From assembly GCA_003641425.1 (NCBI GenBank), contig QNAH01000144.1, positions 1 through 7,037 on the forward strand: a DNA stretch of 7,037 bases, read 5' to 3'. The notes under the pieces were generated by a model, which saw only the letters and a program-made list of their open reading frames with translations, had not been told where the DNA came from and did not search any database. Position numbers and translations under genes: made by a program. The stretch is from Candidatus Zixiibacteriota bacterium. GTDB taxonomy: Bacteria > Zixibacteria > MSB-5A5 > GN15 > PGXB01. Shown in pieces: positions 1-6,767 of the stretch. Position 1 is the first letter of the stretch. Each line of letters starts with the position of its first letter.

Positions 1-2542
1 AATATATCCCGGATACCGGCACTTGCGTGTTGCGGGTGATGACGTCCCATATCTCATGCATGCTCTGCGGGCTGTCGGGCGGGTAATCATGGTCGATCTG
101 GCGCACCAGGTCGCCGTCGATGGTGAAAATGCGGATGGTGCATTTGTGCGGAAGGTTGGTGAAATGAATCGCCCGGACACGGTCATCCGGCATATCCTCC
201 TGCCCGCGCCCTTCGAAACCGCCGCCCTCGGCCGAACGGTAGTTGCCGTCAATACGGTACGGGTTGGGATAAACGATAACATCGAGCCCCTCGTCCTCGA
301 CCTTGCTGGTACGGTTCTGAGCATACTCGGCCACCATGTTGACCGTCGGGCTGGTCTCGAGCGACAGCAGACCGCTGCTGGGTGAACCGTAATCGAAAGC
401 GGTGGCCGATACATAGTACAAATGCGACGGCAGAAGATTCCTGAAAACGTATTCGTACTCATAATACTTGAACTCGCCGTCTTCAGTCAGCTCTTCGGGA
501 TAGTAGATTTCGGCCGAATCAAGATTAAGCACCGTCGGCGGGGGCTGGTCGGGATACACTTTGTATATGCCCATCGTGTCGTCAAGCGCCGACTGGTTCC
601 AGTCCTGTGCCGCAAAATAGAAAACCGAGTCCATCCAGTGAAAGCGGTTGTCGATGGTATAATTGAGCGGATCGAATCCCTCGCCGTACAGGGCACGCAG
701 AGAATCGAGCGTGTATGGCGGATCGTTCAACTCCCAAACATCGCGCCCGGCATTATAAACGTATTTATTGTAGTCATCCATGTCGTACGACGACACCAGT
801 ACAAAATCGGACGACTGGGGCGAATACGAAAAATACACCCGGTACCCCTCGAAATCAGCCACATTGCTAAAAACATCCTTTTCGGTTTCGGAATAGAATC
901 CGTTCCAGCGCACCCGAAGCTCCCCGCGGTTGTAATCATCGAGGCTGGGGCTGACCCTCAGCACCGGCGGCGGCGGCGGCGAGGCGCCGCGAAAATCGGG
1001 AACACCGTCACCCTCGTACCAGGCGGTGTCGGCCAGCAGATAAACCACCGTCGTCTCGGTGACGACCGGGTCATAAGATATGGTGTCGATGGTCAATGTC
1101 GAGTCGTGGGCGCAGATGCGGAATTTCCCGAGATAACCGTCACCGTCGGTATCATAACCGGGATTGTCGTAGATCCACGAGGCCCACATGGCGTTTTTGC
1201 CGAAATCGCTGAAATCGAGACGATCGTAGTACGGTTGCGGATCGTAGGGTGCAAAGTACTGTTGCCAGTCCTCGCACCGGCGGTGAAAGTTTTCGCCGGC
1301 AACATAGGCGAAACTTACCGGCAGAACCTCGCCGGGGCTGATATCGAACGGCCCGAATGAAAGCAAAAAGCGGGTATCGTACCCATCGGCGAAATCAGGT
1401 GCCTGCGGCGACGGCGGCAGCCAGCCCATAACAGTCTGATCGGTGGCGCTGTACAGTTGATCGTAATCGAATTCTTCATGTTTAAGGACATAGTACTTGT
1501 TCTTGTCGCCCTCGGGTGTGCCCAAAAAGCCGCCGAAATCGCGAAACGGGTCATCGGGTGTCCCTGCCCGGCGCGGGCCGAAATCAAGGGCCGCATCGGG
1601 ATTGGATATCCACCAGTTGAAAGAATATTTGAGCGAATCGGACGGCGTCCTGACCACCCGGATTCCGGTCACCGAGGTCAGTTCAAAACCGGCCGGGCAT
1701 GTTTCGGGCGTGATCGAGCGGCCGTCATTATCGGCCAGCCAGGCGATATTGATCGTGTCGATAAAGCCGCACCCCTGGTCGGAATCGATATAGCGCCTGA
1801 ATCCGCAGATATCATCGGTGAAATCATCATAATTGCCGCTGTGGGCGGTCACTTCGGCGTCGAGATAGATACCCATGTAGGCCTGCTTGATATCTTTGTA
1901 CCCGATATTCCTGACCGAGTAATCGAACAGGATAAAGTCTTCGGCATAGGCGTAACTCCATGCAAACGAACGCTGGGTGATCTCTATATTGAGAGGCATA
2001 TGCGGTCGCCCGTCTGTCGGGTCGATGATAACATAAGTCGGATTGGTGACCGTATCGGTATAGATCGCGATAAAATCCTGCTCGGAAAGCGCCTCGACAT
2101 CCTCATCATTCAGAATCGATCGATAGGTTATATCACCTCGCGGGTACGGGTCGGGGTACATCTCGCGCGTGTGTTGCCAGCCGTCGGCCCCGACCGAGAC
2201 AAGCGTGTCCCGGCCCACCACAGCGCCGATCCAGAAGGCGCCGCCGAATTGATATTTGAGTCGTCCCGGGTAAGGATAAATACCGGATGGCGCCGACGAG
2301 CCGACCACTTCCTCACCAATGAAGCCGGTACCGATACTACCTATATTCGTAATGGTCAACCCGAGCTTGTTAATGTCGTGGATGGCATAAGTTACATAGG
2401 GGACATTGGCGGACATTCTCGCGGCCACAGTCGGCGTTGAATTTTCCCGGTACAGTTCTCTGCTTTCAAGAAGCGAATAGGAATTTAAGATGAAAATGAG
2501 AATCAGAGCTGTAAAAAATTTTTTATGTTTCAGTCGAGACAT
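1..2542 (-). CDS. Large secreted multidomain protein with sorting-like C-terminal domain (partial, C-terminus off the left edge)
   Basis: Read on the minus strand from ATG at 2542, this is one uninterrupted frame of 847 codons to the window edge. Residues 1-8 are basic and 9-25 hydrophobic, a signal peptide with cleavage plausibly near residues 23-27; the next ATG (residue 43) would lose it, which fixes the start although no clear Shine-Dalgarno is present. Visible blocks are FGGAFWIGAVVG from residue 99 to ADGW at 122, NWWISNPDAALDFGP from 309, an acidic calcium-loop motif DTDGDG at 464-469, a five-proline hinge at 522-526, a probable fibronectin III-like beta domain at about 527-635 (RVRWNG, DFEGYRVYFS), and a C-terminal module from about 752 (YPNPYR at 758-763, FTIDGDLV, EIWDVITRN, SGIY at the edge). 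The C-terminal pattern resembles FlgD-Ig / type IX secretion sorting domains of FCB bacteria. Probably only some 10-25 residues are missing. Its biochemical function is not recognisable; I infer an extracellular or surface-attached structural protein. Confidence 0.85.
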   Translation of the reverse strand, partial: MSRLKHKKFFTALILIFILNSYSLLESRELYRENSTPTVAARMSANVPYVTYAIHDINKLGLTITNIGSIGTGFIGEEVVGSSAPSGIYPYPGRLKYQFGGAFWIGAVVGRDTLVSVGADGWQHTREMYPDPYPRGDITYRSILNDEDVEALSEQDFIAIYTDTVTNPTYVIIDPTDGRPHMPLNIEITQRSFAWSYAYAEDFILFDYSVRNIGYKDIKQAYMGIYLDAEVTAHSGNYDDFTDDICGFRRYIDSDQGCGFIDTINIAWLADNDGRSITPETCPAGFELTSVTGIRVVRTPSDSLKYSFNWWISNPDAALDFGPRRAGTPDDPFRDFGGFLGTPEGDKNKYYVLKHEEFDYDQLYSATDQTVMGWLPPSPQAPDFADGYDTRFLLSFGPFDISPGEVLPVSFAYVAGENFHRRCEDWQQYFAPYDPQPYYDRLDFSDFGKNAMWASWIYDNPGYDTDGDGYLGKFRICAHDSTLTIDTISYDPVVTETTVVYLLADTAWYEGDGVPDFRGASPPPPPVLRVSPSLDDYNRGELRVRWNGFYSETEKDVFSNVADFEGYRVYFSYSPQSSDFVLVSSYDMDDYNKYVYNAGRDVWELNDPPYTLDSLRALYGEGFDPLNYTIDNRFHWMDSVFYFAAQDWNQSALDDTMGIYKVYPDQPPPTVLNLDSAEIYYPEELTEDGEFKYYEYEYVFRNLLPSHLYYVSATAFDYGSPSSGLLSLETSPTVNMVAEYAQNRTSKVEDEGLDVIVYPNPYRIDGNYRSAEGGGFEGRGQEDMPDDRVRAIHFTNLPHKCTIRIFTIDGDLVRQIDHDYPPDSPQSMHEIWDVITRNTQVPVSGIY

Positions 2543-2586
2543 ATTGTTTTACTGCCAACGGATAATATTGAACATTATTTTATTAT

Positions 2587-2616
2587 ATAGTAAGCAATTT
2601 TGTATTTCGATGTCAA
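2587..2616 (-). promoter_or_regulatory. Candidate sigma70-like promoter of the secreted protein
   Basis: On the minus strand a perfect TTGACA lies at 2616-2611, followed after 18 bases by TACTAT at 2592-2587, which matches the TATAAT consensus at four of six positions. Transcription would begin near 2580, giving a leader of roughly 38 bases before the ATG at 2542. A perfect TATAAT overlaps just downstream (2587-2582) but is 23 bases from TTGACA, too far for that pairing. The site lies between the upstream gene's terminator and this start codon, which is the expected place. The promoter consensus in this lineage is not known to me. Confidence 0.35.
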
Positions 2617-2636
2617 CGTACGCGCGCCAAATTAAC

Positions 2637-2662
2637 AAAAAAGGGGCGCCGGGCCGCCTTTT
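2637..2662 (-). terminator. Rho-independent terminator after the EamA transporter gene
   Basis: Read on the minus strand, AAAAGG-(C bulge)-GGC pairs with GCC-CCTTTT around a five-base GC-rich loop. That gives nine base pairs with one bulge, and the T tract continues to six Ts ending at 2637. It begins 43 bases past the transporter stop codon and lies before the candidate promoter of the next minus-strand gene, so the two genes are likely separate units. On the plus strand the hairpin is not followed by a longer T run, so it appears one-directional. Confidence 0.6.
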
Positions 2663-2704
2663 CCGGTTTGAGTGTTTATTCCAATCGGCAGAAAATTCAA
2701 GTAT

Positions 2705-3607
2705 CTATGTGAGAAACAGGAGAGTCACGCCGCCGACCGCGACAATCGCCCCCAGAACCGCCTTGAGAGTAACTTTTTCATGATAAAATATAATGACCAG
2801 GGGGATTACAAGAATTGGCACGGTGGCCATGATGGCCGCGGCGATACCGGTTGCTGTATATTTTACCGCCACCAGCGACATCCACACGCCAAGAAACGGC
2901 CCGCATATCGATCCACCCAGCGCCAGCCACATGGCCCGATGATTTTTTATCTTTTTCAATGTTTTGATATTGTCTCCTCTAAAAAATCCGATAAGCCAGA
3001 TTCCCACCGTCGCCGCGATCATTCGGATAAAAGTTGCCGGAAGCGGGTCCAGTGTTTCTCCCATACCGGCTTTGGCCAGAACGAGGCCGACCGCCTGACC
3101 CACCGCCCCGCCGAGAGCCAGAAGAATCCCGATAGCCTTTTTATTTTCTTTCGGACCATTTGCGCTATTATTTGTCGACCTTTCCGCCGTTACCCAGAAT
3201 ATACCGCCGATGGTGACCATTATACCGATTATAGGAAACATGCCGAGTGTCTCCCCGAGCAGGAGCCATGCTATCAGTGCGGTTATAATCGGGGAAACCG
3301 AAAATATAAGCAATGTCAGCCGGGTACCGATTGTAACGAAGGCGGAAAAGAGACATAAATCTCCCAGCGACAGGCCGATAATCCCGCTTATTATGAGATA
3401 AATATATGCCGTATCGGTGATTCCCTCGGGCAACAGACGGCCGGATGAGATAAGGAGACTGATCGCAAGAAATACCGCGGCGAATGGTATTCTGAATTTA
3501 TTCAGATGATATGAGCCGATTCTCCGGCCGGCCGAGGTAAAAAATAACGAAGTAAACGACCACAGGACGGCGGTGGTCAAAGCGGCGATTTCTCCGGCGT
3601 AAGGCAT
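2705..3607 (-). CDS. EamA-domain (DMT superfamily) membrane transporter
   Basis: This is a 300-residue, very hydrophobic protein with ten predicted membrane helices arranged as two homologous five-helix EamA halves, at about residues 5-140 and 158-300, joined by a polar linker (ERSTNNSANGPKENKK, 142-157). Each half carries the typical family feature of a conserved Glu after its fourth helix (LLLGE, E119; HEK, E277), followed by a Gly-rich helix (IGGIF; VAVGGVTLL). Length and architecture match full-length family members of the inner membrane, which export or exchange amino acids, nucleosides or other small metabolites. The substrate cannot be told from sequence. I chose ATG at 3607; an in-frame TTG at 3613 would add two residues and neither has a clear Shine-Dalgarno. 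The gene is divergent from the M48 protease gene and is followed by its own terminator. Confidence 0.9.
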   Translation of the reverse strand: MPYAGEIAALTTAVLWSFTSLFFTSAGRRIGSYHLNKFRIPFAAVFLAISLLISSGRLLPEGITDTAYIYLIISGIIGLSLGDLCLFSAFVTIGTRLTLLIFSVSPIITALIAWLLLGETLGMFPIIGIMVTIGGIFWVTAERSTNNSANGPKENKKAIGILLALGGAVGQAVGLVLAKAGMGETLDPLPATFIRMIAATVGIWLIGFFRGDNIKTLKKIKNHRAMWLALGGSICGPFLGVWMSLVAVKYTATGIAAAIMATVPILVIPLVIIFYHEKVTLKAVLGAIVAVGGVTLLFLT

Positions 3608-3683
3608 GGCCAAATATAATCATTAATTCGGCAAATAAAAGAGGATTAACCGGAACCTGATACGGCGGCCCAATTCCCCCCGG

Positions 3684-3712
3684 TTGACTTTCCGCCTTTC
3701 ATTAACTATTTT
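3684..3712 (+). promoter_or_regulatory. Candidate promoter of the M48 protease gene
   Basis: TTGACT at 3684-3689 is followed after exactly 17 bases by TATTTT at 3707-3712, resembling a sigma70-type promoter (five of six and four of six consensus positions). Transcription would start near 3719, leaving a leader of about 22 bases that contains AGGGAG at 3728-3733, eight bases before the ATG. The 134-base gap 3608-3741 is divergent, so it should also hold a promoter for the transporter, but I see no convincing one on the minus strand. Confidence 0.35.
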
Positions 3713-3741
3713 CGCTGTATTATAAACAGGGAGCAACTGCC

Positions 3742-5052
3742 ATGAGGTGTTACATATCATTTTTGATACTGTTATTGGTCTTTATGGGGGCTAATTCGAC
3801 ATTCGGAGTCGAAAAAACCCCAGCCGCTCAGATCGATGATTCATTGAAAATAGATAGCTCGGACACCGAAGAAATTCCGGCCGCCGCCGAAACAATCCAG
3901 CCGGTCTATCCGATGTCGCCGGAAAGAAGCGAGATGCTGGCTTCGTACTCACGCCATAGAAACAGCTGGCGATTTTTAAGTTTTTTTATCGATGTCATAC
4001 TCCTGGTGATTGTGCTTTATACCGGATTATCGGGAAGATTGCGGCGATGGGCCGAGGCCATCTCCCGAAAGAAATATTTTGTCTATTTCTTCTATACCAT
4101 GTTCTTCTTCATAGTCATGTTCATCCTCGGTTTCCCGGTCAGCTACTACCTTGGGTTTGTTGTCGAGCATGATTACGGTTTTTCCAATCAGACTTTTTCC
4201 GAATGGTTTGTCGAAAGCCTGAAATTTCTCGGCGTTTCCTTTATCTTCGCTTTTATTTTGATATCTATCCTGTACTGGCTGATCAATAAGACCCGTCACT
4301 GGTGGCTTTATTTCGCGATCGGCATGCTCCCCTTCGCGGTTCTGCTGATAATAATCGTGCCGGTATTTGTCGCGCCTCTGTTCAACAAGTTCGAGCCATT
4401 GCAAAACGAGACCCTCGCCGTGGAGATGCGAGGTCTTGCCGAAAAAGCGGGGATTCATGACCCGGATATATTTCAGGTCAATGCCTCAAAGCAATCCAAG
4501 AAACTGAATGCTTATTTTACCGGCATGTTCAATACTAAACGGATGGTCCTGTATGACAACATCATCGAGGCTCTCTCGGTTAATGAGCTTAAATATGTCA
4601 TGGGGCATGAGATAGGGCATTATAAAATGAACCATATCTGGAAAGGGCTGATGCTGGCGTTGGTGATGATCTTCGCGGCGGCCTTTCTTGCCGACCGGAT
4701 TCTCCCGCGGATTATTCGTCGAAACAGTTTCCGGTTCGGTTTCAATAAGCTGGGGAATATTGCCGGCCTGCCGCTTCTGATCCTGTTTATGACCGTCTTC
4801 GAGTTTTTCAGCCAGCCGGTATCCAACGGTCTCAGCCGGTATTTCGAGTATCAGGCGGATGAGTTTGGATACAGGCTGTCGGAAGTTTCTGTCGATAATG
4901 CCCGGGTCGTGTTTGAAAAATTGTCGGCTTACAATCTCAGTGACCCCGAACCCTCGCCGGTGATCGAATTCTGGTTCTATGATCACCCGGCCCTGAGCAA
5001 AAGAATAGAAAATATTCAGAAATTGAATGAAAATATGCCCCCGGGCGTGTGA
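3742..5052 (+). CDS. Ste24-type M48 family membrane zinc metalloprotease
   Basis: A 436-residue integral membrane protease. The zinc site is intact: HEIGH at 289-293 within YVMGHEIGHYKMNH, and the third ligand Glu369 in FEYQADEFG with Asp373. Family signatures PLFNKFEPL (212-220), SKKLNAYFTG, RMVLYDNI and the C-terminal FYDHPALSKRI (His415) are also present, so this is Ste24/CAAX-protease-1-like (M48A) rather than HtpX. About six to seven hydrophobic segments are visible, near residues 79-95, 112-136, 164-184, 190-212, 302-320 and 339-358. Unlike the shortest homologues it begins with a signal peptide (1-22, possible cleavage after TFG) and an acidic Ala/Pro-containing stretch to about residue 60. 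The start is supported by AGGGAG eight bases upstream. Bacteria lack CAAX prenylation in general, so membrane-protein quality control or peptide cleavage is the likelier role (inference). The fumarase genes begin 53 bases downstream. Confidence 0.92.
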   Translation: MRCYISFLILLLVFMGANSTFGVEKTPAAQIDDSLKIDSSDTEEIPAAAETIQPVYPMSPERSEMLASYSRHRNSWRFLSFFIDVILLVIVLYTGLSGRLRRWAEAISRKKYFVYFFYTMFFFIVMFILGFPVSYYLGFVVEHDYGFSNQTFSEWFVESLKFLGVSFIFAFILISILYWLINKTRHWWLYFAIGMLPFAVLLIIIVPVFVAPLFNKFEPLQNETLAVEMRGLAEKAGIHDPDIFQVNASKQSKKLNAYFTGMFNTKRMVLYDNIIEALSVNELKYVMGHEIGHYKMNHIWKGLMLALVMIFAAAFLADRILPRIIRRNSFRFGFNKLGNIAGLPLLILFMTVFEFFSQPVSNGLSRYFEYQADEFGYRLSEVSVDNARVVFEKLSAYNLSDPEPSPVIEFWFYDHPALSKRIENIQKLNENMPPGV

Positions 5053-5105
5053 AAGAAAATATAAAAACAGTGTTTCAGGTATTTTAGATTAGATGGAGAA
5101 ATTTT

Positions 5106-5948
5106 ATGCGTGAGATCAAGACTGATACGATTACCGATGCGGTCAGGCAGATCGTGATGGATGCCGCCACCGACCTCGGCGACGATGTCGTCGCGGCTCT
5201 GAAGGCCGCCAAGAAGGTGGAGAAATCCCCGGTCGGCCTGGATATTCTCAATCAGATCATCGATAATGCCAAAATTGCCAGAGATGAAAAAGCACCGATG
5301 TGCCAGGATACCGGTTATGCCGTCCTGTTTGTGGAACTGGGGCAGGATGTACATATAACCGGCGGCGATTTCGAGGAAGCCATCAACGAAGGCGTCCGCC
5401 GCGGTTACAAGGACGGCTATCTGCGCAAATCGGTTCTCGGCGATCCAATCGAGCGTAAGAACACGGGTGACAACACCCCGGCCATCATCCACACCCAGAT
5501 TGTCCCCGGTGACAAGATGAAAATTACCATCGCCCCCAAGGGCGGCGGCTCGGAGAATATGTCGGAAGTGAAGATGATGAAACCGTCGGATGGTATCGAA
5601 GGGGTCAAGAGTTTTGTCCTCGACCGTGTCCTTCGCTCCGGCGGCAATCCCTGTCCGCCGGTCATTATCGGCGTTGGTATCGGCGGCACCTTCGAGAAAT
5701 GCGCCATGCTGGCCAAGAAGTCGCTTCTTCGCGGAGTCGGCGACCGGCACCCGAATAAATTCTATGCCGATCTGGAGCTGGAGCTTCTGGAAAAGATCAA
5801 CAAGCTGGGCGTCGGCCCGCAGGGGCTGGGCGGTACCACCACTGCGCTCGATGTGCATGTCGAAGTGCACCCGTGCCATATCGCCAGTCTGCCGGTAGCG
5901 GTCAACACCCAGTGCCATGCCGCGCGGCATAAAGAAGTTGTTCTGTAA
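5106..5948 (+). CDS. fumA: Class I fumarate hydratase, alpha subunit (iron-sulfur hydro-lyase)
   Basis: This 280-residue protein is the N-terminal, [4Fe-4S]-binding half of a two-subunit class I fumarase, which interconverts fumarate and L-malate in the cytoplasm (TCA cycle or its reductive branch). Visible motifs are APMCQDTG at 63-70 (cluster ligand Cys66, catalytic Asp68), NTGDNTPAIIH at 119-129, KGGGSENMS at 145-153, GGNPCPPVIIGVGIGG around Cys183, and HPCHIASLPVAVNTQCH near the end. Cys66, Cys183 and Cys270 are the likely cluster ligands; Cys199 and Cys257 are extra. The length is typical of the split enzyme. GGAG at 5095-5098 lies seven bases before the ATG. The beta subunit follows after 29 bases. 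L-tartrate dehydratase alpha is the main alternative, since the families are homologous; the symbol is by family resemblance. Confidence 0.92.
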   Translation: MREIKTDTITDAVRQIVMDAATDLGDDVVAALKAAKKVEKSPVGLDILNQIIDNAKIARDEKAPMCQDTGYAVLFVELGQDVHITGGDFEEAINEGVRRGYKDGYLRKSVLGDPIERKNTGDNTPAIIHTQIVPGDKMKITIAPKGGGSENMSEVKMMKPSDGIEGVKSFVLDRVLRSGGNPCPPVIIGVGIGGTFEKCAMLAKKSLLRGVGDRHPNKFYADLELELLEKINKLGVGPQGLGGTTTALDVHVEVHPCHIASLPVAVNTQCHAARHKEVVL

Positions 5949-5977
5949 TCAATGACAAGAAATTTGGAGATACAGAT

Positions 5978-6535
5978 ATGTCAGAAAAGAAAATAATTAC
6001 CACTCCGCTGACCGATGAAACGGTTGAGGATCTCAAGATCGGCGACAATGTCCTGATTACCGGGACCATTTATACCGCCCGCGATGCCGCCCACAAGCGG
6101 CTGGTCGAGTTGATCGACAAGGGCGCGGAACTACCGTTCGATGTCAAAGGGCAGATCATATATTTCGCCGGCCCGACCCCGCCCAAACCGGGTCAGGTTA
6201 TCGGTTCGGCTGGCCCGACCACATCATACCGCATGAACGCCTACACCCCGAAGTTGATCGGCGCGGGGCAGAAGGGGATGATCGGCAAGGGCGAGATGAG
6301 CGCCGAAGTTGTTGAGGCGATGAAAAAACAAAAAGCGGTCTATTTCGCGGCTGTCGGCGGCGCCGGGGCGCTGATCTCGAAATCGATCACCGCCGCCGAG
6401 GTTATCGCGTATGACGATCTTGGCGCCGAAGCGATCCGTAAACTGACAGTGAAAGATTTCCCGGCTATCGTGGCGCTCGACTGCCGCGGCGGCAACCTGT
6501 TCAAAGAAGGCATCGCCAAATACGGCCAGAAGTAA
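5978..6535 (+). CDS. fumB: Class I fumarate hydratase, beta subunit
   Basis: This 185-residue protein matches the C-terminal, swivelling-domain half of class I fumarase and completes the active site with the alpha subunit. The motifs YTARDAAHKR (32-41), GPTTSYRMN (79-87) and IGKGEM (102-107) supply Arg35, Thr81, Arg85 and Lys104. The spacings Arg35 to Thr81 (46) and Thr81 to Arg85 (4) equal those I recall for the catalytic Arg421, Thr467 and Arg471 of the Leishmania class I enzyme; Lys104 is one residue off from Lys491. GGAG at 5966-5969 lies eight bases before the ATG. It is the second gene of a two-gene unit and is followed by a strong terminator. It could be a tartrate dehydratase beta subunit. 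The symbol fumB here denotes the beta subunit and not the E. coli isozyme FumB. Confidence 0.92.
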   Translation: MSEKKIITTPLTDETVEDLKIGDNVLITGTIYTARDAAHKRLVELIDKGAELPFDVKGQIIYFAGPTPPKPGQVIGSAGPTTSYRMNAYTPKLIGAGQKGMIGKGEMSAEVVEAMKKQKAVYFAAVGGAGALISKSITAAEVIAYDDLGAEAIRKLTVKDFPAIVALDCRGGNLFKEGIAKYGQK

Positions 6536-6560
6536 AATAGTATAAATCGTTATAAAGCAA

Positions 6561-6597
6561 GTCGGAATTCCGCTTTCGGGTGGATTCCGGCTTTTTT
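6561..6597 (+). terminator. Strong rho-independent terminator of the fumarase unit
   Basis: GTCGGAA-(T bulge)-TCCGC pairs with GTGGA-TTCCGGC, giving 12 base pairs including G-T wobbles and one bulge around a TTTCGG loop, followed immediately by TTTTTT at 6592-6597. It starts 25 bases after the beta-subunit stop codon. It marks the end of the GC-rich core region; the sequence beyond is AT-rich. Confidence 0.88.
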
Positions 6598-6743
6598 ATT
6601 GCCAGAGACCGGCATCCCCATTTAATTAATAGAAATATTTTGTTGATTAAGGTATAATATATCCATAAATTAATGTTGTCGGTATAAATAATTTTTGGGC
6701 AGATGATATACGATCAAATGATTTAGACTATGCCTAAATTGAC

Positions 6744-6759
6744 AATTATAGAATTATAG
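6744..6759 (+). repeat. Two tandem copies of AATTATAG just before a ribosome binding site
   Basis: The octamer AATTATAG occurs twice head-to-tail at 6744-6751 and 6752-6759, directly overlapping TTGACA on the left and AGAGGA on the right. It could be an operator-like site for the downstream gene, or chance in AT-rich DNA. Confidence 0.5.
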
Positions 6760-6763
6760 AGGA
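6758..6763 (+). promoter_or_regulatory. Ribosome binding site of the right-edge gene
   Basis: AGAGGA lies four bases before ATG at 6768. It is a fair Shine-Dalgarno, slightly close, and it is the main support for this start codon since the protein is not recognised. Confidence 0.6.
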
Positions 6764-6767
6764 TATT

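Larger units (their letters stand above)
6598..6767. other. AT-rich intergenic region before the right-edge gene
   Basis: By hand count 47 of 170 bases are G or C (28%), far below the fumarase genes (about 60% in sampled lines). It contains TATAAT at 6653-6658 without a convincing -35 partner 16-18 bases upstream, TTGACA at 6739-6744 that is too close to the next start codon to serve it, and a perfect tandem duplication of the octamer AATTATAG at 6744-6759. No open frame longer than about nine codons is seen in it on the plus strand. Confidence 0.6.

Noticed and set aside
965..979. CGG triplet run as a simple-sequence repeat
   Set aside because: It is five proline codons (CCG) within a coding frame, at a domain hinge, and needs no separate explanation.
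422..2440. Two long plus-strand open frames (422-1360, 312 codons; 1457-2440, 327 codons)
   Set aside because: They lie antisense to the continuous 847-codon minus-strand frame, which has a signal peptide and recognisable motifs. Their translations show no domain and are rich in Ile/Val/Arg as expected of the reverse of GAT/ATC/CGN codons.
2490..3358. Plus-strand open frames 2490-2783 and 2672-3358
   Set aside because: The first crosses the start of the secreted-protein gene, a terminator and the end of the transporter gene. The second is antisense to the transporter. Both translations are low-quality and rich in Arg, His and Cys.
3608..3613. TTG at 3613 as the transporter start
   Set aside because: ATG at 3607 is two codons downstream in the same frame and is the likelier initiator; neither has a visible Shine-Dalgarno, so the difference is two residues.
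3664..3696. GGCGG / CCGCC inverted repeat upstream of the protease gene
   Set aside because: The arms are only five bases and are 23 bases apart, so the repeat is weak and likely chance.
4027..4986. Minus-strand open frames of 143 and 166 codons opposite the M48 protease
   Set aside because: They are charged, featureless translations lying inside a well-supported protease gene.
5016..5930. A 304-codon minus-strand open frame opposite the fumarase alpha subunit
   Set aside because: The plus strand encodes a clear fumarase subunit with all motifs. The antisense frame is a by-product of its codon use and has no recognisable domain.
6739..6767. TTGACA at 6739-6744 as the promoter of the right-edge gene
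   Set aside because: A -10 element 17 bases away would fall at 6762-6767, touching the start codon and placing transcription start inside the gene.
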